5,135 nucleotides of DNA. Origin: CAYPHJ01 sp964410485. Lineage in GTDB: Bacteria; Desulfobacterota; Binatia; UBA9968. The stretch lies in assembly GCA_964410485.1 (NCBI GenBank), contig CAYPHJ010000194.1, positions 1 to 5,135 of the forward strand, written 5' to 3'. The stretch's first letter is position 1; every line of letters starts with the position of its first letter. The notes below the pieces were generated by a model. The model was not told the DNA's origin, searched no databases, and worked only from the letters and a program-made list of their open reading frames with translations. Made by a program: the position numbers and the translations under genes. Of the stretch, positions 1 to 4,947 are shown in pieces.

Positions 1-55
1 TCCTTCACGGAGTTTATCCTGAGCTTTGCCGAAGGGTTCAGGATGACAGTCCTGC
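1..55. repeat. 55-base direct repeat, copy A (cut by window edge)
   Basis: Positions 1-55 are identical, base for base, to 258-312. Similarity resumes further on: GGGCGAGCGTAAG at 91-103 recurs at 342-354, and ATGAAaCACTcC at 107-118 matches 358-369 at 10 of 12 positions. The duplicated unit is therefore roughly 110-120 bases with a diverged middle. Because identity starts at base 1, the copy probably extends left of the window. Confidence 0.9.
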
Positions 56-176
56 TGTACGAGGGAAAGGCACCATTTTCATTCTTTTGCGGGCGAGCGT
101 AAGCTAATGAAACACTCCTTTGAAAATTGGGGTGGGGGGCTTGCCCGTCTGTCGTGCTGGGAGCCATTATCGCAAT

Positions 177-304
177 GTCATTCTGAGGAGCGCCGCGACG
201 AAGAATCTGCTTGTTCGTCGGTCAGCGGTCCTCGGTCGTCGGTCATTCAAAAGCAGATCCTTCACGGAGTTTATCCTGAGCTTTGCCGAAGGGTTCAGGA
301 TGAC
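177..304. repeat. Inverted repeat, GTCATYCTGA...GAAGRATCTGCTT family
   Basis: The left arm (177-212) begins GTCATTCTGA and ends GAAGAATCTGCTT. Read on the other strand, the right arm (251-304) begins GTCATCCTGA and ends GAAGGATCTGCTT. The outer ends match with one transition each, while the arm centres differ in sequence and length (36 versus 54 bases). The loop (213-250) holds a tandem array of 7-base units. From general knowledge, repeats with these ends are widespread between genes in Acidobacteriota and several other phyla and behave like dispersed palindromic (REP-like) elements. No coding capacity is visible. Confidence 0.8.
218..245. repeat. Period-7 tandem array, TCGGTCN x4
   Basis: Four consecutive 7-base units read TCGGTCA, GCGGTCC, TCGGTCG and TCGGTCA. 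Six positions are nearly fixed and the last varies. The array sits exactly in the loop of the inverted repeat at 177-304. It resembles in design the short tandemly repeated heptamers described in filamentous cyanobacteria, although the sequence is different. Confidence 0.8.
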
Positions 305-312
305 AGTCCTGC
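258..312. repeat. 55-base direct repeat, copy B
   Basis: Perfect match to 1-55, offset by 257 bases, with weaker downstream similarity to about 369 at an offset of 251. The copy contains an internal imperfect inverted repeat, TTTATCCTGA near its start against TTCAGGATGA near its end, separated by a short GC-rich turn. It also forms the right arm of the larger inverted repeat at 177-304. Confidence 0.92.
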
Positions 313-365
313 GGTGGTGTGGGGCTACTTTCATCGTATGTGGGCGAGCGTAAGATCATGAATCA

Positions 366-438
366 CTTCCTGGTGAAAAAATCTGCTTCTCCCTTGGTTG
401 CGGCTCTGCCGCGCTAGGTTCTTCGTGACCTTCCTGGT
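366..438 (+). repeat. Dispersed ~72-base element, left copy
   Basis: The element starts with a CTTCCTGGT unit (366-374) and has a GC-rich core at 394-427. It ends with two 9-base units, CTTCGTGAC and CTTCCTGGT (421-438). The core matches the reverse complement of 4798-4831 at 33 of 34 positions, and the flanking units match more loosely. A small hairpin, GCGGC-TCT-GCCGC, lies at 400-412. This copy looks more decayed than the right one, since two CTTCGTGGT units have become CTTCCTGGT. Together the two copies bracket the four genes in inverted orientation. Confidence 0.85.
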
Positions 439-506
439 GAAAGGTTGTTTTCGTTGCGCGTTGCCCGCTAATCCATTGGAGCGGAGTTCACCATGAAAAA
501 TTCGCG

Positions 507-1445
507 CTAGCTCCTTTCTTTCACGGCCGCGACAATCTCTTCGATTGCCTGCTCCGCTCGGTCGTCGGGAACGCGGCAGGAGCCCACGACTTTGTGACCG
601 CCGCCGCCATAACGGTGCATCAGTTCTCCCACGTTAACTGTGGAGGTCGGGTTAAAGATGTTGTAGCCTACCGAGATGGCCGTGGTATTTTTTCTTTGAT
701 TGTCTTCGGCGACCTTGACGGAAATATTTCCTGCGGGGAAAAGGGTATAGATCAAGAAGCGGTTGCCCTCGGGAATCTGTTCGAGGCCGCGCAGATCAAC
801 AAAAATAACGTTTCCTTGCATGCTCGTACGTTCCAGTAAAATCTGTCGCAAACGTTCCTGTTCGGCCAATATCTGTTCGCAGCGCCGCCGCACTTCCGGA
901 TCTTCGAGCATCTGCTCTAAAGTTGCATCGCGCAACAAATTGATCACCCGCCGCCAATAAGGCTCGTCCTCGACGAATTTTCCATCGGTAGTCATGGAGA
1001 TCAATACATAGCCCTGGGGAGTCAACACGTCGTGGCGCTCGAGTTTGCCAGAGTCAATTCTGTCGGCCTCCGCGAGCAAATTTCTTATCCGATCGGAATG
1101 CAAAAACGCCAACCGGGCTGCGTGGGCGGGATCATCGGAATCCGCGGTTTCGGTATAATACTCATAGACGACACGAGCGGCGCTGGGCGCGAGGCGAAAG
1201 CCCCCTCTGCCCGGCATGATAGGTCGCACAAAATCCGGCATCGTATTGGTTATGTGATGGTCGAACCACAGCGTGCAGTTCGGATGATACGGAAGGTTGG
1301 CGATGATGTCGCCGCTATGGATCGCGACTTGGCCATCCTGCATGAATTTCGGCTCGACGAAAAGATAAGAGTCGATGGTTTCGCATTTGGTTATTAATGC
1401 TCCGCAAACCAGGCCATCGAAATCGGCGCGCGTAACTAGCCTCAT
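507..1445 (-). CDS. DHH/DHHA1 family phosphoesterase (exopolyphosphatase-like)
   Basis: This 312-residue protein has the two-domain build of the DHH superfamily, whose members cleave phosphodiester or phosphoanhydride bonds (oligoribonucleotides, pAp, cyclic-di-AMP, polyphosphate) with bound Mn ions. Visible metal-site motifs are D8-F-D10-G near the N terminus, D46 (GDI), the signature D62-H63-H64 in a WFDHH context, and D131 in ADRIDSG. A charged, probably helical linker spans about 181-208. The C-terminal DHHA1 domain ends with GGGGH at 280-284 followed by KVVGSC. The first motif reads TRADFDG, so the histidine found there in RecJ and NrnA types is an arginine at position 6. The ATG overlaps the alanine dehydrogenase stop as ATGA and has a strong ribosome binding site at the right distance, which fixes the start. 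It is often annotated as exopolyphosphatase, but the sequence does not decide the substrate. It is likely cytoplasmic, with no signal peptide. Confidence 0.9.
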   Translation of the reverse strand: MRLVTRADFDGLVCGALITKCETIDSYLFVEPKFMQDGQVAIHSGDIIANLPYHPNCTLWFDHHITNTMPDFVRPIMPGRGGFRLAPSAARVVYEYYTETADSDDPAHAARLAFLHSDRIRNLLAEADRIDSGKLERHDVLTPQGYVLISMTTDGKFVEDEPYWRRVINLLRDATLEQMLEDPEVRRRCEQILAEQERLRQILLERTSMQGNVIFVDLRGLEQIPEGNRFLIYTLFPAGNISVKVAEDNQRKNTTAISVGYNIFNPTSTVNVGELMHRYGGGGHKVVGSCRVPDDRAEQAIEEIVAAVKERS

Positions 1446-2560
1446 GCAAGAATTACCTCCTCGACCCGAGTCAACGGCAGCTTGACGGCCGCCGCCACAC
1501 CGGGATGTGTCACTTTCCCGTCGAAAGTGTTGAGTCCTTTGACCAACGCGGCGTTGCGGCTAAGCGCCTGTGGAAAGCCCCGGTTGGCTATCTCCAGTCC
1601 GTACGAGAGCGTTGAGTTGGTCAATGCGTAGGTCGACGTGTTTGGCACGATGGCCGGCATGTTTGTGACACAATAGTGAACGACCTCTTCTTCGATGTAA
1701 ATGGGCTCGCGATGCGTCGTAGGGCGGGATGTCTCGGCGCAGCCGCCCTGATCGATGGAAATGTCCACCAGGGCCGATCCCGGCTTCATGCGCCTTACCA
1801 GCGAGCGAGAAACCAGTTTCGGGGCCTTGGCGCCGGGAATCAAAACCGAGCCGATCACCAGATCGGCATCGACAACTTCCTCTTCCACGTTGGCGCGGTT
1901 GGACATCAACGTGGTGAGGCGGCCTCCGAGCAGATCGTGGATGTAACGCAGCTTCGAAGGATTAATATCGAGAATGCTGACATAGGCGCCCATACCGGTG
2001 GCGACCTGACACGCCGCAGTGCCAGACGTGCCGGCCCCGAGAATGACCACCTTTCCGGGTCTCACGCCGGAAGCTCCGCCGAGAAGCACACCGCGCCCGC
2101 CATTTTCGGCTTGTAAGCACCAGGCACCGACCTGGATGGACAATCGTCCGGCAATCTCGCTCATTGGAGTTAATAGCGGCAGCGAACCGTCCTCGAGTTG
2201 AATGGTTTCATAGGCGATTGCGGTGACCTTCTGCTCGAGCAATGCGCGGGTCACCGTTTCATTGGCGGCCAGATGCAGGTAAGTGAAGATGATCATGCGG
2301 CGGCGCAAAAACGTGAACTCCGATGGCTGGGGTTCTTTTACCTTCATGATGAGTTCGGCTTCATGCCAAACCTGCCGCGCGCTCTCGACCACTTCAGCGC
2401 CAGCGGAGGCATAGGTCCGGTCAGAAAATCCGCTGCCAACACCGGCACCTTTTTCGATCAATACTTTGTGATTGCGCGAGACGAAAGCAGCCACTCCGGT
2501 CGGGGTGACGGCTACGCGGTTTTCTTCTTCTTTGATTTCCCGGGGAACCCCGATGATCAT
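1442..2560 (-). CDS. ald: Alanine dehydrogenase (NAD-dependent)
   Basis: The enzyme interconverts L-alanine and pyruvate plus ammonia using NAD, usually for growth on alanine or redox balance, as a cytoplasmic hexamer. From the ATG at 2560 the protein is 372 residues, the usual length. Counted from that start, the catalytic and binding residues fall where they do in the Mycobacterium tuberculosis enzyme: R15 (in ENRVAVTP), K75 (KVKEP), H96 (YLHLA), D198 at the end of the second Rossmann strand, and D270 (DISIDQGG). The nucleotide loop GAGTSG is at 175-180. Other family blocks are KGAGVGSGFSD near residue 37 and NMPAIVPNTST near 300. An in-frame TTG at 2569 would add three residues; I prefer the ATG because family members begin MIIGVP. 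No good Shine-Dalgarno lies before either. The stop overlaps the start of the DHH phosphoesterase gene, so the two form an operon. Confidence 0.97.
   Translation of the reverse strand: MIIGVPREIKEEENRVAVTPTGVAAFVSRNHKVLIEKGAGVGSGFSDRTYASAGAEVVESARQVWHEAELIMKVKEPQPSEFTFLRRRMIIFTYLHLAANETVTRALLEQKVTAIAYETIQLEDGSLPLLTPMSEIAGRLSIQVGAWCLQAENGGRGVLLGGASGVRPGKVVILGAGTSGTAACQVATGMGAYVSILDINPSKLRYIHDLLGGRLTTLMSNRANVEEEVVDADLVIGSVLIPGAKAPKLVSRSLVRRMKPGSALVDISIDQGGCAETSRPTTHREPIYIEEEVVHYCVTNMPAIVPNTSTYALTNSTLSYGLEIANRGFPQALSRNAALVKGLNTFDGKVTHPGVAAAVKLPLTRVEEVILA
1455..1461 (-). promoter_or_regulatory. Ribosome binding site for the DHH phosphoesterase
   Basis: On the minus strand this reads AGGAGGT, a full match to the Shine-Dalgarno consensus, nine bases before the ATG at 1445-1443. 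It lies inside the last codons of the alanine dehydrogenase gene. With the ATGA overlap it indicates translational coupling and confirms the phosphoesterase start. It is the strongest ribosome binding site in the window. Confidence 0.85.
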
Positions 2561-2568
2561 CAAGATCA

Positions 2569-2597
2569 AAACTACTCGAAGCTCACCAGACAGTCAA
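2569..2597 (-). promoter_or_regulatory. Weak candidate promoter for the ald operon
   Basis: On the minus strand, TTGACT (2597-2592, 5 of 6 to the sigma-70 -35 consensus) is followed after 17 bases by TAGTTT (2574-2569, only 3 of 6 to the -10 consensus). Its transcript would start almost at the ATG. The placement between the period-8 arrays and the gene is sensible, but the poor -10 makes this a guess. Confidence 0.2.
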
Positions 2598-2620
2598 CGT
2601 AGAGGAAAAAAATGGACCGT

Positions 2621-2652
2621 TGGAGTACTGGAGTCTTGGAGTGCTGGACGGG
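2621..2652 (+). repeat. Period-8 array TGGAGTNN, left arm
   Basis: Three 8-base units, TGGAGTAC, TGGAGTCT and TGGAGTGC, are followed by a decayed fourth, TGGACGGG. Six positions are constant and two vary. The array is the left arm of a long inverted repeat with 2731-2762: 2621-2648 pairs with 2733-2760 at 23 of 28 positions, the mismatches falling mainly in the variable dinucleotides. Confidence 0.85.
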
Positions 2653-2730
2653 AAAACCTGGATGACGAGACGATACACTGTTGAAAAGACCAATGAGGCC
2701 AAACCATGCATTTTCACATCTTCACCCATC

Positions 2731-2762
2731 ACTCCACTACTCCATCACTCCAGTGCTCCACT
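2731..2762 (-). repeat. Period-8 array TGGAGTNN, right arm (inverted)
   Basis: On the plus strand the units read ACTCCACT, ACTCCATC, ACTCCAGT and GCTCCACT, the reverse complement of the TGGAGTNN pattern. A looser fifth unit, CACCCATC, sits just to the left. The array ends three bases from the DUF423 stop codon, so any leftward transcript enters it at once. Together with 2621-2648 it could fold into a stem of about 28 base pairs with an 84-base loop. Confidence 0.85.
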
Positions 2763-2765
2763 CTG

Positions 2766-3143
2766 TCATCGCCACGCGCTCCAGATGAGCAGAGCCCATC
2801 CGACGAGAAAAGCCACGCCACCAATCGGTGTGATGGCGCCGAACCAACGCATGCCCGTCAAGCTCAAAACGTAAAGGCTGCCGGAAAAAACAACGATGCC
2901 GACAATAAAAGCCCAACCAGCCGCATGCGTGCTGGCATGCGGCCAACGGGACGCCGCCCAGCCAACCGCGAGCAGCGCGAGCGCGTGATACATCTGATAG
3001 CGCACACCGGTTTCGAAGATCTCCAGCAGATCAACGGGCAAACGCGATCTCAGCCCGTGCGCTGCAAACGCCCCCAAGGCAACGCCAAGGAGGCCCATTA
3101 TTGCCCCACTCAAAAAAAAGAACCGCTCCATCATGTCAGACAT
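2766..3143 (-). CDS. DUF423 family small membrane protein (YgdD-like)
   Basis: From the ATG at 3143 the product is 125 residues with four hydrophobic segments at about 8-28, 52-66, 76-96 and 102-122, so it is an inner-membrane protein. It carries the blocks typical of DUF423: GVALGAFAAHGL (20-31), TGVRYQMYHALALL (45-58), FSGSLYVLSLTG (86-97) and ITPIGGVAFLVGWALL (104-119). No biochemical function is established for the family and none is claimed here. A GTG at 3215 would add 24 residues, but that stretch is translated from the TTGAACNN tandem array and looks unlike the family's N terminus, so I reject it. ATGs at 3134 and 3131 are also possible, since the conserved region begins near MERFF. 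No strong ribosome binding site helps choose. It is probably its own transcription unit, or a read-through gene between the carboxyltransferase and ald. Confidence 0.9.
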   Translation of the reverse strand: MSDMMERFFFLSGAIMGLLGVALGAFAAHGLRSRLPVDLLEIFETGVRYQMYHALALLAVGWAASRWPHASTHAAGWAFIVGIVVFSGSLYVLSLTGMRWFGAITPIGGVAFLVGWALLIWSAWR

Positions 3144-3184
3144 CAAAACTTCAGAGATTCCCGATTTGCATTCCGGTTCTGGTA

Positions 3185-3213
3185 TTGAACATTTGAACTT
3201 TTGAACCTTGAAC
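3185..3213 (+). repeat. Period-8 array TTGAACNN x4
   Basis: The units are TTGAACAT, TTGAACTT, TTGAACC (one base short) and TTGAAC. It has the same build as the TGGAGTNN arrays, six fixed plus two variable bases, but a different core. It lies in the 107-base gap between the carboxyltransferase stop and the preferred DUF423 start. Translation of its minus strand produces the false N-terminal extension (FKVQKFKC) of the longest DUF423 open frame. Confidence 0.85.
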
Positions 3214-3216
3214 ACT

Positions 3217-3229
3217 ACCGGTTCCCGGT
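3217..3229 (-). terminator. Small GC hairpin after the carboxyltransferase gene
   Basis: ACCGG-TTC-CCGGT forms a five-base-pair stem with a three-base loop about 20 bases past the stop codon on the minus strand. No T-run follows, so it is not a classical intrinsic terminator. It might slow polymerase or protect a 3' end, or be incidental. Confidence 0.25.
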
Positions 3230-3250
3230 GGCGATCGGATTCGCTCCTAC

Positions 3251-4735
3251 CTAGCCGGTGCCCTGCGTAACAGACTGTGGGGCAGCTTGCTGCAGCGAGA
3301 TCACGGTTGTTCCTTTTTGCACGACGATCTGCCGGTAAGACGTTCGCTTGGCCAGGGCGTCGATTAGATTGACGAGGGGTTGCTTTGAAGTGAGATATTC
3401 CTTGGGCACGCCTGCCGCGCGCGCCACGGCAATCTCCTCCGCGTCAAGGTTCCAACGCAGCAACAACTCTTCATCTGAAACATTTTCGGCGCCAAGCTTC
3501 TTCCGCACCTCCTGGGCGCTAGGCTCGGGCGGCTGCCATCGCGCCCACTCAGTGGCGCGCGCCCGGTCAAGAATTTTGGCTTTTACTTCCGGATCCATCA
3601 GTTCGGCACCCTCGCAACCCCAATAACCGAGCGCGTATTGGATGATTTGATCGGTAACTTCCTTGTACCGTTCACCGACAATGACGTTTATGGCCGCCTG
3701 GCTTCCGACAAACTGGGAGAGGGGAGTGACCATGATGGGGTAGGCAAGCTCGGCCCGGACCCGCATTGTTTCGTCCAGCGCCTGGGCAAGCTTTTGTTCC
3801 ATACCGACCTTACGCAGTTGATGGCGCAGGTTCGAAATCATCCCGCCGGGAATTTGATGCTGATACTGTGTGTAGTCGTATTCTACCGGTGCGCCGATAG
3901 GAAAGCCCTCGCGCTTGGCAATAATCGTAAAGTGCTCCGAGACAGGCTTCAGCAGCGCTTCATCAATGAGCGTTTGGTAGCCCAGCGTGCGGAGGTTCTT
4001 TGCTACATTGAAAAGCGATGGGTTCGAAGGGCCATCGGCCAGCGGCGGGAGGGCGGTATTGACGATTCTGATCCCAAGCTTCACGGCTTCAAGGCAGCAC
4101 AGCGGTCCCAGTCCGGTCGTGCAATGTGTATGCAGCTCGACGGGGGTCCCGCCGGCGTTGTCGAAAATGATCGGCACCAACGTTTTCACGCGCTCTGGCG
4201 TCAACAAGCCGCCCGGGTCTTTCAGGCACAACCGGTTGACCTTCAACGATGCGGCCTCACGGGTTTTGCACGCGTAGTATTCGTCGGTGTGCTTGGGCGA
4301 GACAGAATAAATGAGATTGATGACCGGGTTGATGCCGACATCGCGAGCGACTTGGACTTTATGCTGCCACCCGGCGAGATCGTTCCACTCTTCCGATATT
4401 CGCGCCTCGCGGATGCCATTGGCGGCCATGCGCTCCATAAAGAGCCGGTACATGGATTTTGGCGTGATGTCGAAGGCGCTGAACCTGCCGGCGTTCAACC
4501 GAAGGGACGTGCGGGTCACCCGCTGCCGCATCAAACGGACGCGTTGCCACGGGTCTTCTTTCAATTCCCGGACGCACTTCTTCAAATGCGAGCTGGAGAT
4601 CAGCTCGATAGCGTCGAAACCAGCCCGGTCGAGGCGTTCTGCTACCGGCAGCATCATCCCCGTGGTCATGTTTTCCGCCCAGAGGCTCTGATGGCCGTCG
4701 CGAATGGTGGTATCTACAAAACGGATATCGTCCAT
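3251..4735 (-). CDS. Biotin-dependent carboxyltransferase subunit (pyruvate carboxylase B / oxaloacetate decarboxylase alpha type)
   Basis: This 494-residue protein has an HMGL-like TIM barrel followed by the PYC/OADA helical region. It belongs to enzymes that move CO2 between carboxybiotin and pyruvate, making or consuming oxaloacetate. The metal site is visible: D13 in DTTIRDGHQS, K172 in LKDPGG (the lysine carbamylated in the family) and H202/H204 in ELHTHCTTG. R12 and Q16 match the pyruvate pocket, T337 in VTPLSQ matches the catalytic threonine, and QHQIPGGMISNL (292-303) is a family block. Two oddities stand out. The usual KDMAG is KDPGG, and there is no biotinyl domain: no EAMKM-like motif follows the barrel, and the protein ends in Q, A, S, T and G. 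It must use a biotin carrier encoded elsewhere. Alternatives are a transcarboxylase 5S-like subunit or a decarboxylase subunit, which sequence alone cannot separate. The ATG is preferred because the family block begins within eight residues; no good ribosome binding site precedes it. Confidence 0.9.
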   Translation of the reverse strand: MDDIRFVDTTIRDGHQSLWAENMTTGMMLPVAERLDRAGFDAIELISSSHLKKCVRELKEDPWQRVRLMRQRVTRTSLRLNAGRFSAFDITPKSMYRLFMERMAANGIREARISEEWNDLAGWQHKVQVARDVGINPVINLIYSVSPKHTDEYYACKTREAASLKVNRLCLKDPGGLLTPERVKTLVPIIFDNAGGTPVELHTHCTTGLGPLCCLEAVKLGIRIVNTALPPLADGPSNPSLFNVAKNLRTLGYQTLIDEALLKPVSEHFTIIAKREGFPIGAPVEYDYTQYQHQIPGGMISNLRHQLRKVGMEQKLAQALDETMRVRAELAYPIMVTPLSQFVGSQAAINVIVGERYKEVTDQIIQYALGYWGCEGAELMDPEVKAKILDRARATEWARWQPPEPSAQEVRKKLGAENVSDEELLLRWNLDAEEIAVARAAGVPKEYLTSKQPLVNLIDALAKRTSYRQIVVQKGTTVISLQQAAPQSVTQGTG

Positions 4736-4742
4736 AACTGCT

Positions 4743-4770
4743 ATTCTAAGACTCTTCCGCAGCTTCCCAA
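4743..4770 (-). promoter_or_regulatory. Candidate promoter for the carboxyltransferase gene
   Basis: On the minus strand, TTGGGA (4770-4765, 4 of 6 to the -35 consensus) is followed after 16 bases by TAGAAT (4748-4743, 5 of 6 to the -10 consensus). The -10 ends seven bases before the ATG, so transcription would start at or next to the start codon. That fits the absence of a Shine-Dalgarno close to the ATG; a GGAAGAG lies too far away, 16 bases. This is inference from short motifs only. Confidence 0.3.
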
Positions 4771-4786
4771 GCGGGAGTAGGATATG

Positions 4787-4857
4787 ACCACGAAGGCCAC
4801 GAAGAGCCTAGCGCGGCAGAGCCGCAACCAAATGAAGCCACATATTTCACCACGAAG
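4787..4857 (-). repeat. Dispersed ~72-base element, right copy
   Basis: This is the reverse-oriented partner of 366-438. It begins with two 9-base units, ACCACGAAG and GCCACGAAG (4787-4804), and has the GC core with hairpin GCGGC-AGA-GCCGC (4813-4825). It ends with ACCACGAAG (4849-4857). The core 4798-4831 equals the reverse complement of 394-427 except at one base. This copy is the better preserved of the two and runs straight into the larger array-hairpin at 4848-4947. Confidence 0.85.
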
Positions 4858-4947
4858 ATCGCGAAGAGCACGAAGGAAAATAGATGTTGCCCCGAAGGGG
4901 CAACAGAAGAAAAGTATTTCTTCGTGGCCTTCGTGTCCTTCGTGGTG
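4848..4947. repeat. Facing period-9 arrays around a perfect hairpin
   Basis: The left array has units ACCACGAAG, ATCGCGAAG and AGCACGAAG (4849-4875). The right array has CTTCGTGGC, CTTCGTGTC and CTTCGTGGT (4920-4946). Paired as arms, 4848-4877 and 4918-4947 agree at 24 of 30 positions. A nine-base-pair perfect stem lies between them. A minus-strand open frame across the region gives TTKDTKATKK and FVLFAIFVVK, peptides familiar as translation artefacts of this repeat family in environmental genomes, so I do not call a gene here. Confidence 0.85.
4885..4905. repeat. Perfect 9-bp hairpin inside the array pair
   Basis: TGTTGCCCC and GGGGCAACA pair perfectly around a three-base loop (GAA on plus, TTC on minus). 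On the minus strand it is followed after a few bases by a T-rich stretch (TCTATTTTCC), so it could terminate leftward transcription arriving from beyond the right edge. Equally, it may just be the centre of the repeat element. Confidence 0.75.

Larger units (their letters stand above)
1..506. other. Gene-free, repeat-rich intergenic region
   Basis: No convincing gene is present between the left edge and the end of the DHH phosphoesterase gene. The open frames here translate repeat DNA into low-information peptides such as CHSEERRDEES, a string known from spurious ORFs over this repeat family in many bacteria. The content is two copies of a direct repeat unit (1-118 and 258-369), an inverted repeat (177-304) with a period-7 array in its loop, and one copy of an element found again inverted at 4787-4857. 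The last ~65 bases before the phosphoesterase stop show no clear terminator: the T-run just past the stop on the minus strand (485-489) is not preceded by a usable hairpin. Confidence 0.75.
2561..2765. other. Intergenic spacer carrying facing octamer arrays
   Basis: This is the 205-base gap between alanine dehydrogenase and the DUF423 gene. It is mostly two facing arrays of 8-base units (2621-2652 and 2731-2762) with about 80 bases of unremarkable sequence between them. Open frames across it give peptides such as EYWSLGVL, a known artefact of translating TGGAGTNN repeats. I see no clear Rho-independent terminator: no GC hairpin is followed by a T-run on the minus strand after the DUF423 stop. 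Confidence 0.7.

Noticed and set aside
218..245. Possible CRISPR-like array
   Set aside because: The units are seven bases in direct tandem with no spacers, so it is a simple tandem array.
107..361. 84-codon plus-strand open frame
   Set aside because: It is a translation of the direct repeat and the GTCATTCTGA palindrome (CHSEERRDEES), a known spurious ORF type.
1676..2116. 146-codon plus-strand open frame antisense to alanine dehydrogenase
   Set aside because: It shadows a well-supported gene and has no recognisable motif.
2620..2874. Plus-strand open frame beginning EYWSLGVLDGK
   Set aside because: It translates both TGGAGTNN arrays and then runs antisense into the DUF423 gene; the peptide is a repeat artefact.
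3638..4780. 380-codon open frame on the plus strand, antisense to the carboxyltransferase gene
   Set aside because: It lies opposite a gene with clear catalytic motifs, its product has no recognisable domain, and long antisense frames are expected opposite GC-rich coding sequence.
366..4857. Composite transposon bounded by the inverted element copies
   Set aside because: No transposase, no target-site duplication and no mobile cargo can be seen; the enclosed genes are ordinary metabolic genes.
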